Assembly: GCA_002471225.1 (NCBI GenBank)
Contig: DKPO01000005.1
Location: 19,541-83,540, forward strand
Source of the DNA: Porphyromonadaceae bacterium UBA7332
GTDB taxonomy: Bacteria > Bacteroidota > Bacteroidia > Bacteroidales > UBA7332
DNA: 64,000 bases
Reading direction: 5' to 3'
Each line of letters starts with the position of its first letter. Within the stretch, counting starts at the first letter, position 1. Shown here piece by piece: positions 37,753 through 47,157 of the stretch. The notes beneath the pieces were generated by a model, which saw only the letters and a list, made by a program, of their open reading frames with translations, made no database searches and was not told where the DNA came from. The position numbers were made by a program, and so were the translations under genes.

Positions 37753-38391
37753 TCAGTCTTTTGCAGGTTTAATAACACCTACCACACGAGATAAGCAAAA
37801 TAATTCTTCTTTTGGAAGTAAATACGGTTCATACAACGGATTCTGAGAAACACATAAGAAGCTATCCGGATTTTGCTCCGACTCAAACAATTGCTTCATT
37901 ACAACTCCCTGTGCTGTATCGAGTACGTATACTTTCCCATATTTTACTTCTGTCACTTCCCGTATCATCCGACAAGCTACGATATCGCCCGATTCATATT
38001 CAGGGCGCATACTGTCACCTTTTACATCAATCGTAAAATCATATGCTCCCAATGAAGGAATAGAATCCAGATAATCACATTCGTTACTCTGCACCCCCGA
38101 ACTGAAACCCGATAAAGAACCTGCCTGAGCTCCGAATGGAATATGAGGCAACTTATCTTTCCGTTTCTTAGATGTTTCAATTTGAGAATTGTTTAATGGA
38201 TTTTCGCCAAATAATATTCCGATTGGAATATTCAGAGCTTTAGCTATTGTTTCAACAGTTTGAATGCGAGTTGAGTTATGTTTTATTATTCTTTTTAATC
38301 CGCTTTCGGACATTCCTATTTCTGAACAAAAATGTTTGAATGTAATCCCTCTTTCGTCCAGTATATCTTTTATAATAGATAATTTCGGCAT
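37753..38391 (-). CDS. XRE/S24 LexA-like repressor
   Basis: A 212-residue protein with an N-terminal helix-turn-helix (about residues 1-65) and a C-terminal S24 peptidase domain. The catalytic serine is in VKGDSMRPEYESGD and the lysine in VVMKQLF; an Ala-Gly pair in FGAQAGSLSGF is a candidate self-cleavage site. Such proteins repress genes until activated RecA or a similar signal promotes cleavage. The ATG at 38391 is preferred over the upstream frame extension to 38424 because MPKLSI begins the helix-turn-helix directly. It heads an operon with ligA, which is unusual for a phage-type repressor and suggests a cellular damage-response role. Confidence 0.85.
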   Translation of the reverse strand: MPKLSIIKDILDERGITFKHFCSEIGMSESGLKRIIKHNSTRIQTVETIAKALNIPIGILFGENPLNNSQIETSKKRKDKLPHIPFGAQAGSLSGFSSGVQSNECDYLDSIPSLGAYDFTIDVKGDSMRPEYESGDIVACRMIREVTEVKYGKVYVLDTAQGVVMKQLFESEQNPDSFLCVSQNPLYEPYLLPKEELFCLSRVVGVIKPAKD

Positions 38392-38656
38392 ATTATTATA
38401 TTTTCGATTACTACAAAGAAACAAAATTCCACTTATATTTCTTTGATTTTATCTCACAATAATACTCAATTTCGTGATTTCTTAATTTCGCAGCCGATAG
38501 ACAAATTCTTCCTCACCTGTTTCGGATTAATAATATATCTTTTCCGATCATATTTTATTGATCAAATCATCTTTGATAAAGCGCTCATTACACCGATATA
38601 TCGATCGTAGCTGTCACCTCATCGGTATAACCTCATTATATTTTTGTATACACTTT

Positions 38657-38687
38657 TTTAGTACGCAGAATATTTTCAGTATTTTTG
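38657..38687 (+). promoter_or_regulatory. Promoter of the DUF4421 gene
   Basis: TTTA, 19 bases, TATTTTTG: an exact -7 box and three of four positions in the -33 box, 86 bases before the start. The rest of the 380-base gap 38392-38773 holds no gene that I can see. Confidence 0.42.
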
Positions 38688-38773
38688 TCTTTCATTGAGA
38701 TTGAATTAATTGTTATACCTAAAATTTAAGTTTTAGCTATCCTTATTTTATAACTATAAAATGAATAATATAA

Positions 38774-39874
38774 ATGCGTAAGTTTATTTTGTGCGGATGT
38801 TTGATTTTACTTTTAGCGCAAGCAGGAAAAGCCCAAAGCGTACAGGGTGAGGTAAATTTATCCGAAGCTCTTGAAGAGCAACCTCCCGTTAAAAATCTGT
38901 TCCATCGGGCTATTGACTTTTTCTTTGGCGACTTTGATTCAGTATATGTGTCACCGAGTCAGTACGAGCTTTCTCTAATGGCAATCTACAGCAACAATAA
39001 TGAATATTATACACTGCGAAGCAAACACCCGGAGAAACAAACACTAAGCTTTTCCCATAAGCCACAAAACAAGATAGGGTTTGACATCGGATGGAGAATA
39101 TTCTTTCTTGGATGGTCTTTCAATATTGACGGCAGCGATAAGAATAACGGTACGACATTCGACCTGAGTCTTTATAGCCCTAAATTCGGATTAGATCTGA
39201 TGTACCTTAAGACGGGCAACAACTATCGGATACAACGGGCTAAAGGTTTTGATCAAAAATATCCGGGAAATTATGCAATAGATTTCAATGGATTGGATGT
39301 AAATATCAAAGAGGCTAATCTGTATTATATTTTCAACAACAAGCGATTCTCCTACCCGTCTGCTTTTAGTCAGACAACTATTCAGCGAATCAGTTGCGGA
39401 TCATTTATTTTAGGTGGTTCTATATCGACACACGATTTAAAGTTTGACAGCGAACAGCTGCCGGCATCTATAAAGCAATCCATGAATCCAGACATGATGA
39501 TAGATCGTATTAAATATACTAATCTGAGTTTGAGTTTCGGATATGCATACAACTGGGTTTTTGCGAAGAACTTTCTTGCCAGTATGGCTCTTAGCCCGGT
39601 GTTAGCACTGAAAGCGTCCAAGTCTTTTAATACAGGTGAAGACACGCATGGTTTTTTTAGCCGATTTAATATAGATATGCTTGTTCGTGCAGGTGTGGTT
39701 TACAATAACGGAAAGTATTACGTCGGGACCTCTTTCCTTGGCAGAAGTTTTGGGTATAACCAGCGAAATTTCACCTTAAACAATGGATATGGTACACTAC
39801 AGGTGTATGCAGGATTTAATTTCCTTAAACGCAAAAAATACAGAGACAGAACGAACATTCAGTATCGTCAGTAA
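38774..39874 (+). CDS. DUF4421 outer-membrane-like protein
   Basis: A 366-residue protein with a signal peptide (hydrophobic residues 4-19, cleavage after GKAQ). The remainder consists of alternating polar/aromatic beta-strands typical of outer-membrane barrels, with features of DUF4421 such as the FGDFDSVYVSP block near residue 51 and strands ending in aromatic residues. The function is unknown. It is monocistronic and no neighbour suggests a partner. Confidence 0.82.
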   Translation: MRKFILCGCLILLLAQAGKAQSVQGEVNLSEALEEQPPVKNLFHRAIDFFFGDFDSVYVSPSQYELSLMAIYSNNNEYYTLRSKHPEKQTLSFSHKPQNKIGFDIGWRIFFLGWSFNIDGSDKNNGTTFDLSLYSPKFGLDLMYLKTGNNYRIQRAKGFDQKYPGNYAIDFNGLDVNIKEANLYYIFNNKRFSYPSAFSQTTIQRISCGSFILGGSISTHDLKFDSEQLPASIKQSMNPDMMIDRIKYTNLSLSFGYAYNWVFAKNFLASMALSPVLALKASKSFNTGEDTHGFFSRFNIDMLVRAGVVYNNGKYYVGTSFLGRSFGYNQRNFTLNNGYGTLQVYAGFNFLKRKKYRDRTNIQYRQ

Positions 39875-40054
39875 ACATCTGGTTTTACTGACATTTTGAT
39901 AATTTCCACACTGCTCTGAATGCAAGTATATTTCTTGTAAAATCAGATCAATTCAAAGACTTTTTATAGACTTGAGAAGTGTTTTTGTCAGAAAATACGG
40001 GATCTTTTTGAAGATATACCGTTTCTCTGAATTTTTAAACCGTTTCTTTGAAAA

Positions 40055-40130
40055 GATACGGTATGTTTTCAAATTTTCGCCCTTTGTTTTTTTCGTTTGA
40101 TACGTATCAAAATATATTTAGATACGTATT
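40055..40130. repeat. Second array of GATACGTATC-type palindromes
   Basis: Elements begin at 40055 (GATACGGTAT, degenerate), 40099 (GATACGTATC, flanked by TTT and AAAA) and 40121 (GATACGTATT). Spacings are 44 and 22 bases, the same period as the array at 16147-16222. This copy lies downstream of both flanking genes, so it is not simply a promoter operator. Confidence 0.68.
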
Positions 40131-40401
40131 AAATCATGACAAGCCAGTCTCATTCTACCTAACTAATCCTTTTACGCTTATTATCAACATATTACAAGAT
40201 ACAATTTCCTAAGCGTATTTCCGAACAGATATCATAGTCTGATAGATATCGCATTCTGAGCGATTAGAAAAATACAGAAAGACAGTAGAATATACTTATA
40301 TCCGGAAAAATGATATTTTAGCCAAATCTATGACTATTCGGTCCATTCCGTACAAGAGGCATAACTTATCAGACCAAAGATTTTATTCATGAAGTATAAA
40401 A

Positions 40402-40441
40402 TAAAAAAAGGGCTCCTTTATATCGGGAGCCCTTCGTGTTT
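40402..40441 (-). terminator. Asparaginase terminator
   Basis: A stem AAGGGCTCC and GGGAGCCCTT with an 8-base loop; on the minus strand it is followed by a T-run (AAAAAAA on the plus strand). Confidence 0.82.
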
Positions 40442-40550
40442 AACGATAAATCATCGTCAGGTGTACTTCTTGTCTTCAAAATTCTATCGCACTATAATCA
40501 AATAAAGAAGTACGAAAAAAAAGATATCTATGAAACAGAATACGTTATTA

Positions 40551-41606
40551 TTAATATTCTGCGAAAATTCTACGGATCTCGTTTAGATCTTTAGTTTTAG
40601 TTAATGCCATCATCAAAAGAACTCTTGATTTTGGAGCATTGTGGAAACCAGATGCAGTAAATCCATGATCTGTATCACTAACTTCACCATTCATTGGAAC
40701 CATACCAACCGGAATACGAGAAGCACGAATAACCTGGATACCGTTTTTAACTGCACGGTCAAGTTCTGTCATTACTGTAGGATAAATATTACCGTTACCA
40801 ACACCAGCGTGAACGATACCATCAACTTTTGCATCAACTAAAGCTTTTGTAGGAAGAGCTGAAGCATTAGCATAACCGATAACGATATCAACTGTTGGGA
40901 ATTTTGTTAAACCATCAACAGAGAATTCTGAGTTAGTTGTGTGGCGTGTAAGCGGTGCACGAGTGAAGTATGCTTTGTCACCGATAACTTGTCCTAATGG
41001 ACCGTAGTTAGGGCAAGCAAAAGCATCTACATTAGTAGAGTTCATTTTAGTTACGTCAGCAGCACCTAAAATATAATCGTTCATAAGAACCATTACACCT
41101 TTACCTTTAGCTTCAGGAGTTGTAGCAGTTACAACAGCTTTGTAAAGGTTCATAGGACCGTCTGCGCTTAAAGCAGTAGAAGGACGCATTGCTCCAACTA
41201 ATACTACTGGTTTGTCGCTTTTAACAACAAGGTTTAAGAAGAAAGAAGTCTCTTCCATTGTATCTGTTCCGTGAGTGATTACGATAGCATCACACTCGTT
41301 AGATGCGAAAAGACGGTTAATTTCTTTAGCTAATTTCAACCATACCTGGTCATTCATTTCCTGACTACCGATATTAGAAATTTGCATTCCTTTAATATCT
41401 GCCAAATCTTTAATTTGAGGAACAGCTGAGATAAGTTGATCTACTGTTGCAACACCAGCTGTATAACCAGCTTGTGTAGCTGTAGCAGCAGAACCTGCGA
41501 TAGTACCGCCAGTTGCTAAGATCATTACTTTAGGTTTAGCAGAAGCATACGAAACTGACGCTAAAACCAATACAAGCAAAACGAAAATTTTGTTAATAGT
41601 TTTCAT
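40551..41606 (-). CDS. ansB: Periplasmic (type II) L-asparaginase
   Basis: A 351-residue enzyme with a signal peptide (hydrophobic residues 6-22, cleavage after SASA). The two active-site threonine motifs are ATGGTIAGS near residue 31 and THGTDTMEETSFFL near residue 111, each complete. Length and export signal fit the type II enzyme, which hydrolyses asparagine (and some glutamine) in the periplasm. It is monocistronic. Confidence 0.95.
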   Translation of the reverse strand: MKTINKIFVLLVLVLASVSYASAKPKVMILATGGTIAGSAATATQAGYTAGVATVDQLISAVPQIKDLADIKGMQISNIGSQEMNDQVWLKLAKEINRLFASNECDAIVITHGTDTMEETSFFLNLVVKSDKPVVLVGAMRPSTALSADGPMNLYKAVVTATTPEAKGKGVMVLMNDYILGAADVTKMNSTNVDAFACPNYGPLGQVIGDKAYFTRAPLTRHTTNSEFSVDGLTKFPTVDIVIGYANASALPTKALVDAKVDGIVHAGVGNGNIYPTVMTELDRAVKNGIQVIRASRIPVGMVPMNGEVSDTDHGFTASGFHNAPKSRVLLMMALTKTKDLNEIRRIFAEY

Positions 41607-41849
41607 AAAGTTTTGTTTAGTGATAATTAAATGTTTTTTGTTTACAAACGAAATATAGACATCTTTGATTCCTTAGATTCATAAAAAACGATATATTTTC
41701 CATACACAATTATATAGAAGTAAGCCCGTTTTAGTTTTATGTTACTAATATAACGCTTAAGAAGCATTTTTTATCCACGAAAAATGCATTTTTTAGACAC
41801 TTCATAGATAATTATCATTCGTTTTAAGTGTTTAACACCGATATTGAGC

Positions 41850-41857
41850 TATATTTG
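41850..41857 (+). promoter_or_regulatory. Candidate -7 box for topB
   Basis: TATATTTG lies 21 bases before the topB start, which gives a very short leader. The -33 box is not clear. Confidence 0.35.
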
Positions 41858-41878
41858 TTCGACAAAATACGTAGATAA

Positions 41879-43858
41879 ATGAAAGTATGTATTGCTGAGA
41901 AACCTAGTGTAGCTCGGGAAATCGCGCGCATTGTAGGAGCAAATCAAAAGAAAGACGGATACCTTGAGGGCAACGGATACCAGATCACCTGGGTATTTGG
42001 GCATTTATGTACCTTAAAGGAACCTCATGACTATAATCCCGAATGGAAAAGGTGGTCCTATCTGGATCTGCCTATCATTCCGGAGCGTTTCGGGATCAAA
42101 TTAATAGACAATAAAGGTGTTGAAAAACAATTTCAAATTATAGAACGGCTAATTCAGGGTGCTACTGAAGTAATCAACTGCGGGGATGCCGGTCAGGAAG
42201 GTGAGTTGATTCAGCGATGGGTTATGCAGAAAGCCAAATGTAAATGTCCGGTTTCTCGTCTCTGGATTTCCTCTCTGACAGAGGAAGCAATCCGGGAAGG
42301 ATTTCAACACTTACGTCCTGAGGCAGATTTTCAGAAACTATATGAAGCGGGATTATCTCGTGCTATCGGTGACTGGTTATTAGGTATAAACGGGACACGC
42401 CTTTATACTGCTAAATACGGACAAGGTAAAAACCTTTTATCTATCGGTCGCGTACAGACACCTACCCTTGCGCTTATCGTGAATCGTCAGGAAGAAATTA
42501 CGAATTTCAAGCCCGAAAAGTATTGGGAATTAAAAACCAATTACAGAAATACGACTTTTTCAGCAACGAAAGGTAAATTCATGAGTGTTGAGGAAGGTGA
42601 GAAGTTTCTGGATGAGGTGAAATCAGCCCCTTTCACTGTGACAGATGTAAAGACTAAAAAAGGAGATGAATTTCCTCCCCGTTTATTTGACTTGACGTCT
42701 TTGCAAGTTGAGTGCAATAAGAAATTTTCTTTTTCGGCAGACGATACGCTTCAGCTTATACAGTCTCTTTATGAAAAGAAGCTGACAACTTATCCACGTG
42801 TAGATACAACGTTCCTGAGTGATGATATGTATCCGAAGATTCCTAATATATTAAGAGGATTGCGCGGATATGAGTTATATACTCAACTATTACTTGGCAA
42901 GGATAAATTGCCAAAGTCAAAGAAAGTATTTGACAATAGTAAGGTAACGGATCACCATGCGATAATCCCGACAGGAATGGTTGCTTCAAATATATCTGAT
43001 CGCGAACGTAAAGTGTACGATCTGATTACTAAACGCTTTATTGCAGCCTTTTTTCCTAATTGTAAAATTTCGACTACTACTGTTTTAGGTGAAGCTAAAG
43101 AAGTTCCGTTTAAAGTAACCGGTAAACAAATACTTGATCCAGGATGGCGGGTAGTTTTTACTAAGGAGGAAGCTTCACAGGCTGATGATTCGGATAAAGA
43201 GAAGGATGACGAAGAAGCTACTTTGCCTGCGTTCAAGAAAGGAGAATCAGGCGAACATCAGCCTTCTTTGCTTGAAAAGCAAACACAGCCACCTAAACCT
43301 TTTACGGAAGCGACGTTACTTAGAGCTATGGAAACAGCCGGTAAATTGGTTGACAACGATGAGTTAAGGGATGCGCTTAAAGAGAATGGTATTGGCCGTC
43401 CATCCACGCGTGCTGCTATTATTGAAACTTTGTTTAAACGAAATTACATTCGTAAAGAGCGAAAAAATCTGATAGCTACGGATACCGGAATCCACTTGAT
43501 TAATACCATTCATGAAGAATTGCTTAAATCTGCTGAGCTGACAGGAATATGGGAGAAGAAGCTTCGTGAGATAGAAAAAGGTAAATATGATGCCAAAAAT
43601 TTCATGAATGAATTGAAGGAAATGGTAAGGCTGGTAGTAGATAACGAAAAAAACAGTCATTTGCGACAGCAAGTAAATACACAACCTAAAACAGAACCTA
43701 TTATTTGTCCTAAATGCAAACAAGGGGCAATACTTAAAGGTAAAACTGCTTTTGGTTGTTCTAACTGGAAAAACGGATGTGAACTGCGCTTACCGTTTAG
43801 TCAATATGGCGAGAATCTGACCCGTGAGGAGATTCTTAAAATCCTTTCTTCTTTATAA
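41879..43858 (+). CDS. topB: DNA topoisomerase III
   Basis: A 659-residue type IA topoisomerase. The N-terminal TOPRIM domain carries the acidic GDAGQEGELI near residue 103; the nucleophile tyrosine is in LTTYPRVDTTFL near residue 304. An acidic insertion follows near residues 430-465, and a C-terminal zinc ribbon (CPKCKQGAILKGKTAFGCSN) closes the protein. It decatenates DNA. The copy stands alone at a chromosomal site rather than in a mobile element, although TopB homologues are common on conjugative elements of this phylum. Confidence 0.94.
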   Translation: MKVCIAEKPSVAREIARIVGANQKKDGYLEGNGYQITWVFGHLCTLKEPHDYNPEWKRWSYLDLPIIPERFGIKLIDNKGVEKQFQIIERLIQGATEVINCGDAGQEGELIQRWVMQKAKCKCPVSRLWISSLTEEAIREGFQHLRPEADFQKLYEAGLSRAIGDWLLGINGTRLYTAKYGQGKNLLSIGRVQTPTLALIVNRQEEITNFKPEKYWELKTNYRNTTFSATKGKFMSVEEGEKFLDEVKSAPFTVTDVKTKKGDEFPPRLFDLTSLQVECNKKFSFSADDTLQLIQSLYEKKLTTYPRVDTTFLSDDMYPKIPNILRGLRGYELYTQLLLGKDKLPKSKKVFDNSKVTDHHAIIPTGMVASNISDRERKVYDLITKRFIAAFFPNCKISTTTVLGEAKEVPFKVTGKQILDPGWRVVFTKEEASQADDSDKEKDDEEATLPAFKKGESGEHQPSLLEKQTQPPKPFTEATLLRAMETAGKLVDNDELRDALKENGIGRPSTRAAIIETLFKRNYIRKERKNLIATDTGIHLINTIHEELLKSAELTGIWEKKLREIEKGKYDAKNFMNELKEMVRLVVDNEKNSHLRQQVNTQPKTEPIICPKCKQGAILKGKTAFGCSNWKNGCELRLPFSQYGENLTREEILKILSSL

Positions 43859-43873
43859 GTAATTTTACTATAT

Positions 43874-43907
43874 AAAAAAAGCTGAGATTAAATCTCAGCT
43901 TTTTTTA
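43874..43907. terminator. Bidirectional terminator after topB
   Basis: A perfect stem of AAAAAAAGCTGAGATT and its complement with a 2-base loop lies between convergent genes. Confidence 0.9.
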
Positions 43908-43909
43908 TA

Positions 43910-44422
43910 TTATTTCGTTCTGAAAATATATTTACCATAAATAGTAAAGAATCCAAGTTGAATCAACATTCCCGGAATTGTTGTTTTGAATCCGCTCCAG
44001 ATATTAAGAATATCTCCTGCTAACACAAACTCAAGTAAACAGCCTACTAATTGATAAGCTAAAATTACAGCCAGAATCTGAATTGTTTTAATCTGGTTTT
44101 TACCATTCGCAAAATAGCCTGCCAAAAGCGCAATAACCATACATTGTGCCATTACAATATAAAGAACAATCCCCGGAGGCATACCTGTCAACAAGTGACT
44201 CACTAAAGGTGATGCGACGGCTGTAAGTAATCCGACACTTGTTCCATAGCGCACAGCTGCGAGGAAAGTAAAGAACAAAATAGGCAGAAAAATTGTACCT
44301 GCCATTGAAAACTGGTGCATCAACTGTGGCACTATTAAGTTCAGAAGTACAAATACAGATGCAGACAAATACGTTTTAGGTAGTGTAAAGTCTTGCGTTA
44401 GTGTTTTAACGTACGTGCTCAT
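43910..44422 (-). CDS. Putative ECF transporter S component
   Basis: A 170-residue, very hydrophobic protein with five to six membrane segments. Size and pattern (AAVRYGTSVGLLTAVASPLVSHLLTGMPPG near the middle) resemble substrate-binding S components of energy-coupling-factor importers. No energising ATPase or T component is adjacent. It is the last gene of an operon with a methyltransferase and a TonB-dependent receptor, so it may carry the same ligand across the inner membrane. The assignment rests on architecture and is moderate. Confidence 0.6.
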   Translation of the reverse strand: MSTYVKTLTQDFTLPKTYLSASVFVLLNLIVPQLMHQFSMAGTIFLPILFFTFLAAVRYGTSVGLLTAVASPLVSHLLTGMPPGIVLYIVMAQCMVIALLAGYFANGKNQIKTIQILAVILAYQLVGCLLEFVLAGDILNIWSGFKTTIPGMLIQLGFFTIYGKYIFRTK

Positions 44423-44480
44423 AAGGTCTATATAGTTTTAACGGTTATTTAAAATATAAACAATAAATTGTCTTTGAAGT

Positions 44481-45062
44481 TTATTTCTCTGGCTTAATCC
44501 CGGAAAGGATATAAATATGTTCGTTATCAACGAGTGTATCAATCATAAAGATTCCGGAAAATGCATCAGCTTCCTGCTCAACGGGTTTCAATGGTTCTGA
44601 AAGCTTAAAATCCAATTTGTGATGACAGGTATTGATCTCATTTCTGCTTGCAGAATGAGCGACAATAAATCTTCCTCCCGGCTTCAACGTTTTATATAAA
44701 GCATTTTTAAATGCCTCTTTATCCAAAAAGTGAGGATATGCATTGTGTACAATAACGATATCATATCCGGTTTCATCCATGCCCAAAAAATCTTTAGCTT
44801 CAAACAAAACGCGTTCATCATCCATTTTATCTTTTGCGTGAGCAATCATTTGCTCAGACAAATCAATTGCATGAATTCTTCCCGGATTTCTTTTTAGTAG
44901 AGGTTGTTCAAGAACACCTGTTCCACAAGCCACATCAAGAATAACTTGTCCCTCTCCGACTTTAGCATAATCCAGTATTTGCTCCAGACGTTTTGGATCA
45001 TGCTTACATATATCATCCCATACAGGAGCTTTTGTGTCAAAAAATTCTTGAATAAAATTCAT
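44481..45062 (-). CDS. Class I SAM-dependent methyltransferase
   Basis: A 193-residue Rossmann methyltransferase. Motif I is ILDVACGTGVLE near residue 40, the acidic residue after strand 2 is in IHAIDLSEQM near residue 63, and motif IV is IVIVHNAYPHF near residue 103. It ends 11 bases from the receptor gene and precedes the S-component-like gene. The substrate is unknown; its place between an outer-membrane receptor and a membrane carrier suggests it modifies or detoxifies the imported ligand. Confidence 0.85.
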   Translation of the reverse strand: MNFIQEFFDTKAPVWDDICKHDPKRLEQILDYAKVGEGQVILDVACGTGVLEQPLLKRNPGRIHAIDLSEQMIAHAKDKMDDERVLFEAKDFLGMDETGYDIVIVHNAYPHFLDKEAFKNALYKTLKPGGRFIVAHSASRNEINTCHHKLDFKLSEPLKPVEQEADAFSGIFMIDTLVDNEHIYILSGIKPEK

Positions 45063-45073
45063 TGTTACTCATA

Positions 45074-46960
45074 TTAAAATGTCACTCTGACGCCACCGTA
45101 CGCATTTGTGCCCGGCATCGGATAACCTGCATTAATTTCATATTTACTGTTTAGAATATTCTCTACTTTGGCGTAAATTTCTAACCCTGATACAGGATAA
45201 AAAGATACAGAAGCATTCCATAATGTAAAATTATCTGTCGATGGCAATTTTATGTTTGTATAAAGCTTATTTATATATTGAATCCCTGACTGAAATCCCC
45301 ATTTATTAAGCTCATAGCCGGCACCCAGATAAAACTGATGTTTAGGAGCTGCCAGAACAGGTTCATCCATATGAATATAACTATAATTCGTATTCAACTG
45401 CAGAGATGGCAATATAGAGTAATTAGCCGCAAACTCAACTCCTACATTTTTAATCTTACCTGTATTCACGTTATGAGGTCTGCCATTAATCATCTGCGTT
45501 TGTATCAGATTATTTGCATTCAGATAATAAACACTCAAGTCCAATTGCAATTTATTTGAAAGTAAGCCCTGAGAAACCGATAATTCGTAATTCATCAAGC
45601 GTTCTGGCCGTAAATCCGGATTTTGTGGCGGGAACATATACATTTCCCGTATAGTGGGATTACGAAAACCTTTACTTACAACCGCTTTCAGGATAGTATT
45701 CTGCGCAGCAACAAAGCTAAGACCTCCTAATGGTATCCACTCTCCACCCGTATGACTGTTATGATCATATCTTAAACCTGCACTTAAGAACAATCGCTCA
45801 GTCAAAGCCTGACGCATATTAATATATCCGGCTACTTCATAGATATTTTTCTTTGCAATCTGTTTTTTTTCTCCTGTCTCAAAGAAATCATTATATGCTT
45901 TTCCACCGAAAGCTTTAAAGTCTACGCCTGCCGTCAGACTATTCCCTCTAAATAAAGATGTGGTTTGATAAAAAGTTGCTCCCCACATATTATCTTTTGA
46001 TCGGAAAAGAAAATCCTTAGGCTTTTGCCCCTCATTATATCCATCATTTATTTTATGATCTCCAAAATTGACATACACATTTAATGCACCGGCCAAATTA
46101 TCATATTTATTTTCCAAAGCCCAGGATGTCATACCCCGAAACACTCGTGCATCATTATCGTTAATCGGTGCTGAGACAGTTCCCGGATTAGCAGCTTCAA
46201 AACGGGTTAAATTAAAATCCAATCGTGTTTTATAATGAGAAGAAATTTGATATCCTACCTTACCATATCCACTCCATTGATCAAAATTCGAATTTCTGCG
46301 ATGTCCGTCAGTATGATTATATGTTGCCGATAAATAAGTATCCCAGCGAGAGTTCGTATATCCGTAAGAGGCATTTGCAGAGACTGTGTTATAACTTCCA
46401 TACATAACATTAGCACGACCAACCGAGGGTTTCAGTCCGTCGGCTTTTTTCGTAATAATGTTAACAACACCTCCCATTGCATTAGACCCGTATAAATACG
46501 AGGCAGGACCTTTAATAACCTCTACTCTTTCAGCCATGGCTGTTTCATACATATCCGGCAGTGGGTGTCCCATTAATCCCATATATTGTGGATGTCCGTC
46601 AATAAGCACAAGTAGTTGTGTATTCGGACTACTACCAATACCACGCATAGTCATTGATCCGGCCGAACCTGCTGCTACGCCATAGCCCATAAGGCCTCTT
46701 TGCGTCACAAACATTCCGGGGATCCGCTCACTCAAAATAGGTAAAAGGGAATTGGTCTTTCTTTGTTGAATCTCTTTACGTCCAATTACCTCAACATGCA
46801 AAGGCAATTGTCGCTTACTGACTTCGGTCATTGATCCTGTCACTACAACTTCATTTAATCTTACCGAATCTCTGAATACGCTATTCACAGGCAGATCCGG
46901 TGTTGCACTAAAAACTCCTACGGGCAATAAACTTGCTAATAAAATAAATTTTTTATTCAT
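45074..46960 (-). CDS. TonB-dependent outer-membrane receptor
   Basis: A 628-residue receptor with a signal peptide (about residues 1-18), a plug domain (VVVTGSMTEVSKRQLP near residue 36 to about 175, with VIKGPASYLYGSNAMGGVVNI near residue 152) and a C-terminal 22-strand barrel that ends in the aromatic strand GGVRVTF. There is no SusD partner and no carboxypeptidase-like N-terminal extension, so it is of the small-ligand type (metal chelate, heme, corrinoid) rather than a glycan importer. It heads the operon with the methyltransferase and S-like protein. Confidence 0.9.
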   Translation of the reverse strand: MNKKFILLASLLPVGVFSATPDLPVNSVFRDSVRLNEVVVTGSMTEVSKRQLPLHVEVIGRKEIQQRKTNSLLPILSERIPGMFVTQRGLMGYGVAAGSAGSMTMRGIGSSPNTQLLVLIDGHPQYMGLMGHPLPDMYETAMAERVEVIKGPASYLYGSNAMGGVVNIITKKADGLKPSVGRANVMYGSYNTVSANASYGYTNSRWDTYLSATYNHTDGHRRNSNFDQWSGYGKVGYQISSHYKTRLDFNLTRFEAANPGTVSAPINDNDARVFRGMTSWALENKYDNLAGALNVYVNFGDHKINDGYNEGQKPKDFLFRSKDNMWGATFYQTTSLFRGNSLTAGVDFKAFGGKAYNDFFETGEKKQIAKKNIYEVAGYINMRQALTERLFLSAGLRYDHNSHTGGEWIPLGGLSFVAAQNTILKAVVSKGFRNPTIREMYMFPPQNPDLRPERLMNYELSVSQGLLSNKLQLDLSVYYLNANNLIQTQMINGRPHNVNTGKIKNVGVEFAANYSILPSLQLNTNYSYIHMDEPVLAAPKHQFYLGAGYELNKWGFQSGIQYINKLYTNIKLPSTDNFTLWNASVSFYPVSGLEIYAKVENILNSKYEINAGYPMPGTNAYGGVRVTF

Positions 46961-47094
46961 ATCAGGTTTTTGATTAAGGTGACTGTTTTACTTGTCTTAC
47001 TTACAAACGTTTCTATTATTGTGTTCTAACAAACTTATTATTAAAGAGAATATTTATGAAGTATAAATTCTGTTTATTGATAAAATGCTAAAAA

Positions 47095-47126
47095 AAGCCA
47101 TTCCATCATTTATAATGAAATGGCTT
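47095..47126 (-). terminator. Encapsulin operon terminator
   Basis: The inverted repeat AAGCCATT-x-CAT encloses a short loop; on the minus strand a T-rich tract follows. Confidence 0.72.
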
Positions 47127-47157
47127 AATAAAAAGTCTATATCTCGATTACTGATAT

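Larger units (their letters stand above)
39875..40550. other. Long non-coding gap with phased repeats
   Basis: No credible gene was found in 676 bases between convergent genes. It holds related short repeats around 40018 and 40039 (ACCGTTTCT followed by TGAA after one base), the palindrome array at 40055-40130, and the asparaginase terminator near 40404. Confidence 0.6.

Noticed and set aside
37753..38391. S24 repressor as a prophage remnant
   Set aside because: It lies tightly before ligA with no phage genes nearby and no att-like repeats, so a cellular regulator fits better.
46961..47094. Cobalamin or other riboswitch before the TonB receptor
   Set aside because: The gap is short, AT-rich and without the conserved boxes I would expect.
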